Shown: positions 17,744-25,515 of the stretch, piece after piece | Position numbering within the stretch: position 1 is the stretch's first letter | Layout of the letters: the number at the start of each line of letters is the position of its first letter | From: Comamonadaceae bacterium | GTDB lineage: Bacteria > Pseudomonadota > Gammaproteobacteria > Burkholderiales > Burkholderiaceae | Direction: 5' to 3' | DNA length: 60,868 nt | Assembly: GCA_947374535.1 (NCBI GenBank) | Contig: CANCCJ010000009.1 | Coordinates: forward strand, 1 to 60,868 | Notes under the pieces: model-generated | The model's database searches: none | What the model was told of the DNA's origin: nothing | What the model saw: the letters and a program-made list of their open reading frames with translations, nothing else | Position numbers and translations under genes: made by a program

Positions 17744-17777
17744 TTGCGTTATTACTTAGTTTCAAATCGTTTTAACC

Positions 17778-18182
17778 ATGTTCCGCACCCTGCTCAAATC
17801 AAAGATCCACCGAGTGGCGACGACGCAATGCGAATTGCACTATGAAGGCTCCTGCGCCATCGATGAAAACCTGCTGGACGCCGCCAACATTTGTGAGAAC
17901 GAACAAGTCCACATCTGGAACATCAACAACGGCGAACGCTTCATCACCTACGCCATCAAGGGCGAGCGTGGCTCGGGCATGATTTCGGTCAACGGCTCTG
18001 CCGCCCGCCGCGCCAGTGTGGGTGACTTGTTGATCATTGCAGCGTTCGCGCAAGTGCATGAGAACGAAGTGGCCACCCACGAAGCACAACTGGTGTTTGT
18101 GGATGAACACAACCAACAAGTGGGCTTGCGCCACCATGTGCCCACGCAGGCGGCACCGGGGCATGGGACGGATGAGTGTTGA
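17778..18182 (+). CDS. panD: Aspartate 1-decarboxylase
   Basis: PanD makes beta-alanine from L-aspartate for pantothenate and coenzyme A synthesis. It is a pyruvoyl enzyme that cleaves itself at Gly-Ser; here the site is YEGSCAID at residues 22-29, with Ser25 becoming the pyruvoyl group. Lys9 and the [14 protein letters not shown] block are conserved. Length is 134 aa. A good intrinsic terminator follows. Confidence 0.96.
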   Translation: MFRTLLKSKIHRVATTQCELHYEGSCAIDENLLDAANICENEQVHIWNINNGERFITYAIKGERGSGMISVNGSAARRASVGDLLIIAAFAQVHENEVATHEAQLVFVDEHNQQVGLRHHVPTQAAPGHGTDEC

Positions 18183-18200
18183 GCTGATTTACACCACGAC

Positions 18201-18228
18201 AAACCCGCTTGATAGCGGGTTTTGTTTT
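18201..18228 (+). terminator. Terminator after panD
   Basis: Perfect eight-base-pair stem AAACCCGC/GCGGGTTT with a six-base loop, followed by a T-rich run (TTTTGTTTT). It ends the panD transcript and marks the start of the AT-richer accessory stretch. Confidence 0.85.
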
Positions 18229-18272
18229 GCACGCACCCAATCAAACACACTGAAATAGGACGCCCTGAGGTG

Positions 18273-19795
18273 GTGACTTTGAAACACTATTTACTTTTCT
18301 TGGGAATGTATGGCGTCGGAATTTCACTCGTGTTGGGGTGGGTTGTTGCTTTGGCAATTCCCAAGCGCTATGCAAAACACGTCGACACACTGGCAAAGCC
18401 GCTGACGTATGTGGCCTTTATTTTACGGCCGCGTGCTCGGTTCTTTATTTGTTCTATCCGAACTTCATTGACCATTTAGAGCCCACCATCACGCAAATCA
18501 CCTTGATCTGGATGCAAGGTGGCAACTTGTATCCGCCTATTGATGCCCCATCCATGCATGGACTGCTTTATGGCCCAGCACTTTATTGGATTCAATACCC
18601 ATTTTTAGCGATTGGTAGTGATCTCATCTTTAGCTCAAAGCTGCCCAGCGTGATTGCTTTCAATGCTGCGTGGTGTTTACTTTTCTTCACCTACAAGAAC
18701 TCGCTATCCAAAGCGTATTTGCTTTTGTTGCTGCCTTTCAATCTCATCCTTTTCTGGAATCGCGCAGAACCTTACTTTTTCTTACTCGTTGGGCTTGCGA
18801 TTGTTGTCACTGAACGCTCGCCAAAGGCCTGGGCGCTTCTGCTTGGGGTACTGGCGGGTTTAGCAAGCTCCTTAAAGGCGCATGGTGTTTTGTACATCCT
18901 GCCTTTTCTCATTTTCTTTGGTACCTACTCAGCTCGAGCGGCTGTTGAATTTGCGGCTGCGTTTGCAGTGATTTTCCTCAGTTTTTTTCTGAATGACGGA
19001 ACGTCGCTCATTCAATATTTTGAGTATTTGAAATTAGCAGCAAAGCACGGCGTCTCGTTTGCTTACTTAGAACGAAATTTGTTTTTTCTGTTGTTTGCAT
19101 GTGCACCTATTGCACTGACGTTCAGACACACCACAACATCAAAGTTCGCCGCTGTCAAATGGGCGGGGATTCTTTTTATTGAAGTCCTCGTTGCCATTGC
19201 TGGGTCAAAGCCTGGTGCGGGCGTTCATCATCTGATACCAATCTTGGTTTTGAATTCTTACCTTTACGAAGTTCAGCTACGAAAAGTTGCGAACATTGAA
19301 ATCAAGTTTTTTGGCGTGAAGATTGGGTTTGCAATTCTGGCCTTGTATGTAATTTCATTTGTTTGGAAAAACATTTACGACTCAGAAATAAAAAGCTATG
19401 AGGTCATCGAATCGCAATCTCAAGCGACGTATGAAATTCAAATCTTGGGCAAGACTTACCCGAACTTGTTAATGGGCGTCACAGACAAAGAAAACGAGAA
19501 CTACCGCCTCACATTCCTGAGGCCCTACTTGGTCAAACCTTTAGCGCCGCAGTTTGAATATGCAGGGTTCATGGACTTGGGATACTCTGGCATTTCCGAT
19601 CAACCATTTGCCGATTCACTACGCCGATGTAAGTACAGGTATATCGCCACGCCCAAGACCGGTTTTCCGTTTTCGATCATGAACTTCTACACCGACGAAC
19701 CGCTGTTTTCAGAGTCAACAAGAAGCGCATTTCGTGAGCACTACCAACCGCACCATAGTGGCAACTTCTTCACTGTTTATGCGTGTCATGAGTGA
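18273..19795 (+). pseudogene. Frameshifted polytopic glycosyltransferase-like membrane protein
   Basis: Most of the protein is read in one frame (18338-19795, about 485 aa), with roughly ten membrane segments, an early loop LEPTITQITL and a MHGLLYGPALYWIQYPF segment resembling GT39/ArnT-type lipid-linked sugar transferases. Its apparent N-terminus (MGCCFGNSQALCKTRRHT...) is not membrane-like. The missing first membrane helix (MTLKHYLLFLGMYGVGIS...) is encoded in another frame from GTG 18273 to about 18425. A single lost T in the run TTTATTTTACG would explain it. Either a true inactivating indel or a sequence error; the function is only a family-level guess. Confidence 0.6.
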
Positions 19796-19803
19796 CCCTC
19801 ATC

Positions 19804-19836
19804 AAACGCACGATCTCAACCATCGTGCGTTTTGCT
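19804..19836 (+). terminator. Terminator hairpin, CGCACGATCT family
   Basis: Eleven-base-pair stem AAACGCACGAT/ATCGTGCGTTT with a seven-base loop and a T-rich tail, just after the glycosyltransferase-like gene. A nearly identical hairpin occurs at 27038-27063. Confidence 0.8.
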
Positions 19837-20140
19837 TTATGGGCTCGCTTAAAAGCTAGTTTGCCGACTGGTATCTCCACGGTGGTGGAATGTCGGTTTA
19901 ATTTACCCTTTGCTTAAGCGTTACTGCGACCAGAGTCACCAAGGCTCAATGACTGTATCCATGGCGAATACTCGTTGCAGCTTTCTGTGCACCAAAGCAC
20001 AGCAAGAGGCTATATGTGGCGAATAGTAGCTTCGCGCACACTTGAAGAATCTCATTCTTTTCTAGCATACGCACACCCTCTTGATTAAGACTTGCCAATT
20101 GCAAGCAAACAAAATTCTATTGAGGGTTGTGTCTTCATTC
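19837..20140. other. AT-rich intergenic stretch
   Basis: About 300 bases with no ORF over 25 codons that has a ribosome binding site. A short frame near 19961 (MANTRCSF...) is not convincing. No known RNA motif recognised. Confidence 0.4.
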
Positions 20141-20151
20141 AATACTCAATG

Positions 20152-20175
20152 TGCTCTAGAACCAATAGCGTATTG
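20152..20175 (+). promoter_or_regulatory. Shared upstream motif, copy 1
   Basis: TGCTCTAGAACCAAT followed by a GC-TATTG-like segment, about 40 bases before the small secreted-protein gene. The same 15-mer occurs at 21137, upstream of another small secreted-protein gene, and weaker similarity continues about 18 bases 5' of both. Likely a shared promoter or operator; the factor is unknown. Confidence 0.45.
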
Positions 20176-20207
20176 TTTGGTGCGCATAGTGGATTTAGCA
20201 TTTCCGC

Positions 20208-20552
20208 ATGTTTAAAAAATCCACGACTTCTAGTTTTTTTCTTATTGCTTGTCTCGTTATAAACATTGCAACTTTTCCGTCGGTCTTTGGAGAAACAGGT
20301 AAATCTAATACCTCCCAAGCTCCACTTGGTAATGACGATCAAGAGTTCATGTTTACGGGTCGCTGTCCGACTGGGAATACCTATCGCATTCATTCGTACC
20401 AAATGGACGTGGATGGTTTAACTCAAGCGTTTTATGACTACGAGGGACCTGCTGGCAAAGGAACTGTCAGGACAAATGCTCCGCCTAAAAAAATGGCGCT
20501 GCGTGTTTGCAACGCATTCGCAGATATCGCCGATGGATCCAAGTATGACTAA
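20208..20552 (+). CDS. Small secreted protein of unknown function
   Basis: Product unknown, 114 aa. Residues 1-28 form a Sec signal peptide (MFKKSTTSSFFLIACLVIN..., cleavage after SVFG). The mature domain of about 86 residues is acidic, has two cysteines (FTGRCPTG and LRVCNAF) that could form one disulfide, and contains a YDYEGPAGKGTVRT segment. Codon use is AT-richer than in the housekeeping genes. It is the first of four small exported or membrane-anchored ORFs in a row. Confidence 0.6.
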   Translation: MFKKSTTSSFFLIACLVINIATFPSVFGETGKSNTSQAPLGNDDQEFMFTGRCPTGNTYRIHSYQMDVDGLTQAFYDYEGPAGKGTVRTNAPPKKMALRVCNAFADIADGSKYD

Positions 20553-20588
20553 TGCAACCGATTCGAGCAACAAATTACAGGGAACGAA

Positions 20589-20747
20589 ATGAGATTCGCC
20601 GTCGTGACATCCTTTATTACCTTAACCCTCATCTTGTTCGCCTGTGCGATCTCTATTGCGATTCTTTCTTGGGTTTACTCAGGTAGTCTTGAATCCAAAA
20701 AATCCCCAGAGCCAAAAATTGAAATCAAATGGGGTGAAGGTAGTTAG
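20589..20747 (+). CDS. 52-aa membrane-anchored small protein, IEIKWGEGS family copy 1
   Basis: A 52-residue ORF with a good ribosome binding site (AGGGA before the ATG). Residues 5-30 form one hydrophobic segment (VVTSFITLTLILFACAISIA); the short tail ends PKIEIKWGEGS. The next ORF ends its conserved part with the same nine residues, and the underlying DNA is 22 of 23 identical, so these look like tandem paralogues. Function unknown. Confidence 0.55.
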   Translation: MRFAVVTSFITLTLILFACAISIAILSWVYSGSLESKKSPEPKIEIKWGEGS

Positions 20748-20793
20748 TTGCCTTCGAGCCTCCGTATAAAACTCTTTTTTTATCACTACTTTC

Positions 20794-20982
20794 ATGAAAC
20801 GCATTATTTTTGTAATTTCAATTTTTTTATCGATCATTGGGATTTGCACCGCATCAGTTCTCATCCTGAAAGGGCCATCAAAAGTCACTGATCCAAAATA
20901 TATTAAATCAACACCAACGATTGAAATCAAATGGGGAGAAGGCTCTGAAGCTGGTATTCCAGACGCAGCCATAACTAAGTGA
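20794..20982 (+). CDS. 62-aa membrane-anchored small protein, IEIKWGEGS family copy 2
   Basis: ORF of 62 aa: an N-terminal signal-anchor (MKRIIFVISIFLSIIGIC), a short linker, then TPTIEIKWGEGS followed by 11 further residues. It shares the IEIKWGEGS block and its DNA with the preceding small ORF. No ribosome binding site is obvious, so coupling to the upstream frame is possible. Function unknown. Confidence 0.55.
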   Translation: MKRIIFVISIFLSIIGICTASVLILKGPSKVTDPKYIKSTPTIEIKWGEGSEAGIPDAAITK

Positions 20983-21136
20983 CAGTGGATTGATCGTCTC
21001 AAGCATCGTGTGCTACTGCGCAAAGCTTATGGGGTCATGCAACACCGGAATGTTTATTTTTAAAACGACTGAAGGTTCTGTGAGGATGCACTTGCAGTGC
21101 TTATCAAACTAGTGTTTCTTCAGCGAATACAAACAA

Positions 21137-21160
21137 TGCTCTAGAACCAATTTGCTATTG
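21137..21160 (+). promoter_or_regulatory. Shared upstream motif, copy 2
   Basis: Second copy of TGCTCTAGAACCAAT, here followed by TTGCTATTG, 64 bases before the ATG of the third small exported protein. See copy 1 at 20152. Confidence 0.45.
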
Positions 21161-21214
21161 AGATAGCAACGATCTAGTTCTCTAATGAGCATGCATATTT
21201 CCAACGGAGGTCAC

Positions 21215-21445
21215 ATGAAGTCGAATTTAAAGAAGTCAGTCACATGGGTTTTCGTCTTCACAGCCTTAAGCTTTGCCGTGTCTGTGTATTCTGAAAGTCA
21301 CACAAGCACTGCAAACTCTTATGCGCCAAAGAACTCACTGGAAAATCAACATTCCGTGAAAGTTGAGAATATTTCTATCGATTATTCAGATGCACATGCT
21401 GAACTCATGAAAAAGCCGGATGAAATTTTGGTCAGCGCTTTTTGA
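21215..21445 (+). CDS. Small secreted protein of unknown function
   Basis: Product unknown, 76 aa. The ATG has a strong ribosome binding site (GGAGG five bases upstream), which decides it over an ATG at 21185. A signal peptide (MKSNLKKSVTWVFVFTALSFA...) is followed by a short polar, acidic region. The stop lies three bases before the ATG of the ModE-like gene, so the two probably share a transcript. Confidence 0.55.
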   Translation: MKSNLKKSVTWVFVFTALSFAVSVYSESHTSTANSYAPKNSLENQHSVKVENISIDYSDAHAELMKKPDEILVSAF

Positions 21446-21447
21446 AG

Positions 21448-21882
21448 ATGAAACTCGACAGTGTTATGCATCATTCAACTTCATCATTTCATTTATCGCT
21501 TGCATACAAATTTTCGAACGAACCAACGCGCGATCGATTGGAACACCCACTGTTAGAAGTTCTAGAAAGCGTTCATCAAACGGGCTCAATCAGCAAAGCG
21601 GCAAAACACTTGAGGCGCTCATATCGCTACGTTTGGGGAGAGTTGAAACATTGGGAATCAGAACTGGGTACAAGCTTAATTATTTGGGGTCGGACGGGTA
21701 AAGGTTCTGGACTAACACCGCAAGCCATTCAATTTCTCATGGCAGTCTCTAAATCCCAAGTTGATTTAGCACCCCAAATAGCGCACATAAAAAATCACCT
21801 CGAACAATGCGTCACTGTTTTGAAGATTATCCCTGCGCCGGAAAATGCTCAAAAATGTGAAACATTTTTAGCTACCGTTTAG
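21448..21882 (+). CDS. ModE-like winged-helix DNA-binding protein
   Basis: Regulator of about 144 aa. Residues 30-95 match the winged helix-turn-helix of ModE (LLEVLESVHQTGSISKAAKHL, YRYVWGELKHWESELGT, then a Gly-rich wing WGRTGKGSGLTPQA). The molybdate-binding TOBE/MOP domains of full ModE are missing, so any ligand is unknown. A TTG at 21442 is an alternative start. It follows the small secreted protein gene directly and precedes the two-component genes. Confidence 0.7.
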   Translation: MKLDSVMHHSTSSFHLSLAYKFSNEPTRDRLEHPLLEVLESVHQTGSISKAAKHLRRSYRYVWGELKHWESELGTSLIIWGRTGKGSGLTPQAIQFLMAVSKSQVDLAPQIAHIKNHLEQCVTVLKIIPAPENAQKCETFLATV

Positions 21883-21938
21883 CCAATCGTGAGCATCATC
21901 GTGACGCATCTGTCATTGAATTTTAATTAAGCACGAAC

Positions 21939-21953
21939 CGATAATAATTATCA
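21939..21953. promoter_or_regulatory. Fur box before the response-regulator operon
   Basis: CGATAATAATTATCA matches 14 of 15 positions of the 7-1-7 Fur box TGATAATNATTATCA and contains the perfect palindrome GATAATAATTATC. It lies 11 bases before the response-regulator ATG, where a bound repressor would block transcription or early elongation. A fur gene is present about 9 kb away. Confidence 0.65.
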
Positions 21954-21963
21954 TAGTTACATC

Positions 21964-22590
21964 ATGAGTGCAGTTTCCAACAAATCCCTTCTCATCGTTG
22001 ACGACCATCCGGTCTATCGTGATGCATTGAGCGAAAAACTTGCACGTGAATTTATTGTTTCTGGCATTGAAGTCTCAGTTGCAAGTAGCGCCAATGAGGG
22101 CCTAGAGCGCATACAGCACACGAACAGGAACTGGATCATTTTGCTCGACATACTGATGCCCGGATTGAGTGGTCTTGCCGGAATTAAAGTTTTTAAAGAA
22201 CGCAGCAACGTCCAGCACGTGGTGGCAATTTCCGGACTGGATGAGCACGCATGGGAACAGAAAACAGTTGCTGCAGGTGCCTCTATGTACCTGTCAAAAA
22301 ATAGCACTGCAGAATTTATCATTCGAAAACTCAAACCCTTGATTGATCTTGAAACACACGATGTCATCGTCAGCCAGCGAGTAGACCCCAAAGAGTTTCG
22401 GCTCACGCAAAGGCAACTAGAGGTTCTTGATTTAATTGCAAAAGGACATCCGAACAAAGTGATCGCTGATTACCTCAACATCAGTGAGCAAACCGTCAAG
22501 ATTCACATTAATCTGACGTTCAAAGAATTACGCGTATTTAATAGAACGCAAGCTGTTCTCATGGCTCAGAAACATCAACTGTTACCCTGA
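21964..22590 (+). CDS. NarL/FixJ-type response regulator
   Basis: Response regulator of 208 aa: receiver domain at residues 8-125 (acidic pair DD at 13-14, phospho-acceptor Asp in LLDILMPG near residue 62, Lys in LSKN near 112) and a LuxR-type helix-turn-helix at the end (LTQRQLEVLDLIAKGHPNKVIADYLN). It precedes a hybrid kinase by about 50 bases and is probably its partner. A Fur-like operator overlaps its leader. Confidence 0.92.
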   Translation: MSAVSNKSLLIVDDHPVYRDALSEKLAREFIVSGIEVSVASSANEGLERIQHTNRNWIILLDILMPGLSGLAGIKVFKERSNVQHVVAISGLDEHAWEQKTVAAGASMYLSKNSTAEFIIRKLKPLIDLETHDVIVSQRVDPKEFRLTQRQLEVLDLIAKGHPNKVIADYLNISEQTVKIHINLTFKELRVFNRTQAVLMAQKHQLLP

Positions 22591-22640
22591 TGTTTCTGAG
22601 TTAATGGAATTTTTCTCATCATCACCAAGGATAGCAAGCC

Positions 22641-24434
22641 GTGAATCAAAGCACAGAATCAACGGCAAGTAAAAACCTTGGTTTGATAAAAGACGAAATG
22701 AACACCGTCTATCTGTTGCGTGAAAAATCGGCACACATCACAAAGGCAGCACGCTCTGCCACGGTTGCGAATGTATTGGCACCTTTGACCTGCATTCCCA
22801 TGTTCATAGACGAAGTGGTCTATTCAAATTTGGTCATGTGGCTTATCTACATGCTTGCTGCCGTGAGCGTACGGACATGGATGATTTTCAGATTGGCGCA
22901 CGAAGCTGAAAAAATTATTGACCCAAAACGCAATTTACAAATCATCACGGTTTCACTTGGCTTAGTGGGTTTCGGTTGGGGCTTAGGTTGGATTTTGCTG
23001 GCACCCGATTTGCTGATGGTGAATCGGATGATCTATGTGTACATGACGACCGCCGCCATGATTTCGAGCATGTTTGCATACAGCGTCAACACACCGACGT
23101 TTTTGGCTTTCACTTTGCCCATCATGATCCCATCATTGAGTTCAGTTTTATGGACTGCCAATTTTTTTCCATGGCCATTTACTGTTGGACTTGCGTCGCT
23201 CTATCTCATCGTTTTCAAGATTGCCAAAAGCTTCGCACAAACCTTCCAAGAATCTATACGCCTTAGATTTCGCAACGAACGGCTTTATCAAGAGCTGGCA
23301 GCTGAGCGCGATCAATCAATCGCGGCTAATGTTGCTAAATCAAAGTTTATTGCTGTCGCAAGTCACGATTTGCGTCAACCCATGCATGCCGTAAACGTGT
23401 ATCTTGAATTGATCCAGCTTGATGACTTACCACCGTCAGAAAAGAAAATTTTCTCAAAGATTGCAAGTAGCATCACGACACTGAACGCCATGTTTGACTC
23501 GTTGTTAAACATCAGTCAGCTTGATGCGGATGTGATGCAAGTCAGCCATCGTGCTTTTAGTTTGAATGATCTTGGTTATTTCATTCGCGACCTAGCAGAG
23601 GCAACCGCACTTAGCAAAGGTTTAACGTTCAACCTTATCTGTCCCGATTTGGTCGTTCACGGTGACAAATTGCTACTGCAACAAATCATAAGCAACCTCG
23701 TCTCAAATGCCATTCAATACACTGAAATCGGAGGAGTCGAACTTCGATTTAAAACTAAAGAGGAATGCTTAGTCATTGAAGTTAGTGACACAGGGTGCGG
23801 CATTGCTGAAGCCGAGCAAGCTCAAATTTTTAACGAATTTTTCCGAGCTGACAGAACGAGATCCTTGCACGACGGTCTTGGACTGGGCTTATCCATCGTT
23901 CAACGCTTGAGCCATTTGATAGGCGCAGAAGTCAGCGTGTTTTCTGAGATGTATGTGGGCTCTCGCTTCACCGTCACGACAAATTTTTTGGTCTCCACCA
24001 GTGAGGAAAATGCATCACTAACTAGACCCGCTTTGAAGACGCCACATCCAAACCACGTTCTTCACGGCAAGCACATTGCAGTGATCGAAGACAACCCCAT
24101 CATTGTTGAGGCCTATAGACACACGCTGGCAAGCAAAGGGGCTTTCGTTCAGGTGTTGTCAGAGCATGAGGATGAATTAGTCACACAGCTTGAAACCATT
24201 GACCACTTAGATTGCATCCTTTGCGACTATCGCTTAAGCCAAACGACTGGCGACTTGCTCATCGAAAAAATTCGAGAAAACTTTAACGAAGAAATTCCAG
24301 CGATCATCGTTACGGCTGACACCGCACCAAAACACATCCATTTGTTCGCGGACTTAAATGTCCGAGTTTTGCATAAGCCCATAAGTTTTCAAGAAATTAC
24401 GCAAGCAATCGAAAATTCTATTGTTGCTGCTTAA
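22641..24434 (+). CDS. Hybrid sensor histidine kinase
   Basis: Membrane kinase of 597 aa starting at GTG, with AAGGA about ten bases upstream. Residues 35-200 hold about six membrane helices, with no large periplasmic sensor. The H-box is FIAVASHDLRQPMHAV near residue 240, followed by an HATPase domain (N-box LVSNAIQYTE, GLGLGLSIVQRL). A receiver domain forms the C-terminus (IEDNPIIVEAY, phospho-acceptor in LCDYRLSQ near 540). The signal sensed is unknown; the Fur box upstream suggests iron-linked expression. Confidence 0.92.
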   Translation: MNQSTESTASKNLGLIKDEMNTVYLLREKSAHITKAARSATVANVLAPLTCIPMFIDEVVYSNLVMWLIYMLAAVSVRTWMIFRLAHEAEKIIDPKRNLQIITVSLGLVGFGWGLGWILLAPDLLMVNRMIYVYMTTAAMISSMFAYSVNTPTFLAFTLPIMIPSLSSVLWTANFFPWPFTVGLASLYLIVFKIAKSFAQTFQESIRLRFRNERLYQELAAERDQSIAANVAKSKFIAVASHDLRQPMHAVNVYLELIQLDDLPPSEKKIFSKIASSITTLNAMFDSLLNISQLDADVMQVSHRAFSLNDLGYFIRDLAEATALSKGLTFNLICPDLVVHGDKLLLQQIISNLVSNAIQYTEIGGVELRFKTKEECLVIEVSDTGCGIAEAEQAQIFNEFFRADRTRSLHDGLGLGLSIVQRLSHLIGAEVSVFSEMYVGSRFTVTTNFLVSTSEENASLTRPALKTPHPNHVLHGKHIAVIEDNPIIVEAYRHTLASKGAFVQVLSEHEDELVTQLETIDHLDCILCDYRLSQTTGDLLIEKIRENFNEEIPAIIVTADTAPKHIHLFADLNVRVLHKPISFQEITQAIENSIVAA

Positions 24435-24558
24435 AGCGTATTGGCACTTATCCATTGATGACTGCATCCACGTCAAATCAAGAGATGCTGGCTAACTACC
24501 TGCCAAAATGAACGAATAAATCATCGTCATTCGCCGTCATCGCGACAAAGGAAACTCA

Positions 24559-25323
24559 ATGCAAACATCACCATCCGTAGCTTTGGTCACCGGCGGCAGC
24601 CGAGGTCTGGGAAAGAGCATCGCGCTGCATCTGGCCAGGCAGGGGCACCACATCATCCTGACCTACCGCAGCAAGCAGGCAGAAGCGAACGAGGTCGTCG
24701 CACAAATTGAAGCCATGGGCCAAAAGGCGGTCGCACTTGCGCTCAATGTCCTTGACAGCAGCAGCTTTGCAAGCTTCGCGGACCAAGTGCGCAAAGTACT
24801 CCTCACGCAGTGGGGTTGTACGACATTCAATGTGTTGATTAACAACGCTGGCACCGGAACGCATGCAAGCCTGATGGACACAACAGAAGCACAGTTCGAT
24901 GAACTGGTGAATGTGCACTTCAAGGGCGTTTTCTTCTTGACACAAAAACTACTGCCTGTGATGGCAGACGGTGGGCGCATCGTTAACGTGTCCTCCGGCC
25001 TGACGCGATTTGCCTTGCCTGGCTACTCTGCGTATGCCTCTATGAAGGGTGCCGTGGAAGTCATGACACGATACATGGCCAAAGAACTGGGTGCTCGACA
25101 TATTGCCGTCAACACCGTAGCCCCCGGCGCCATTGCAACCGATTTTGGCGGCGGCGCAGTTCGAGACAACCCTCAACTCAATTCTTTTGTCGCTTCTCAA
25201 ACTGCACTGGGCCGTGTGGGCGAGGCAGACGACATAGGCGCGATGGTGGCTTCGTTGGTCTCGCCAGATAACCGCTGGGTGAATGCCCAACGCATTGAAG
25301 TTTCGGGCGGGATGTTCGTCTGA
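24559..25323 (+). CDS. SDR family oxidoreductase
   Basis: Classical short-chain dehydrogenase/reductase of 254 aa. Cofactor motif TGGSRGLGKS at residues 11-20 with an NADP-favouring Arg, then NNAG, the catalytic Ser in NVSSG and YxxxK as YASMK. It ends NRWVNAQRIEVSGGMFV as in FabG-like enzymes. The substrate cannot be told; neighbours are a PrpD-like protein and an MHS transporter, hinting at organic-acid metabolism. Confidence 0.92.
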   Translation: MQTSPSVALVTGGSRGLGKSIALHLARQGHHIILTYRSKQAEANEVVAQIEAMGQKAVALALNVLDSSSFASFADQVRKVLLTQWGCTTFNVLINNAGTGTHASLMDTTEAQFDELVNVHFKGVFFLTQKLLPVMADGGRIVNVSSGLTRFALPGYSAYASMKGAVEVMTRYMAKELGARHIAVNTVAPGAIATDFGGGAVRDNPQLNSFVASQTALGRVGEADDIGAMVASLVSPDNRWVNAQRIEVSGGMFV

Positions 25324-25515
25324 TAGTAAGTTTCTGTTTTGCGTCAGCGTCTTCGCTGCACATCAAACTAGCCCATCTACCTTTAGACAAAGCGCGTTTG
25401 TTCAATTGAAGACTCGCTGTCACATGCGCTACTTTTGCATATTTATTGCGTCTTAAACCTCTAGGATATCCGTGCTGATCCATGAGGTCAGACCCAAATT
25501 TCAGGAGACTATGCA

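Noticed and set aside
18410..18430. Programmed -1 frameshift in the glycosyltransferase-like gene
   Set aside because: TTTATTTTACG does not form an X-XXY-YYZ heptamer in the starting frame; a one-base deletion is simpler.
19961..20026. 21-codon ORF MANTRCSF...
   Set aside because: Very short, no ribosome binding site, no conserved feature.
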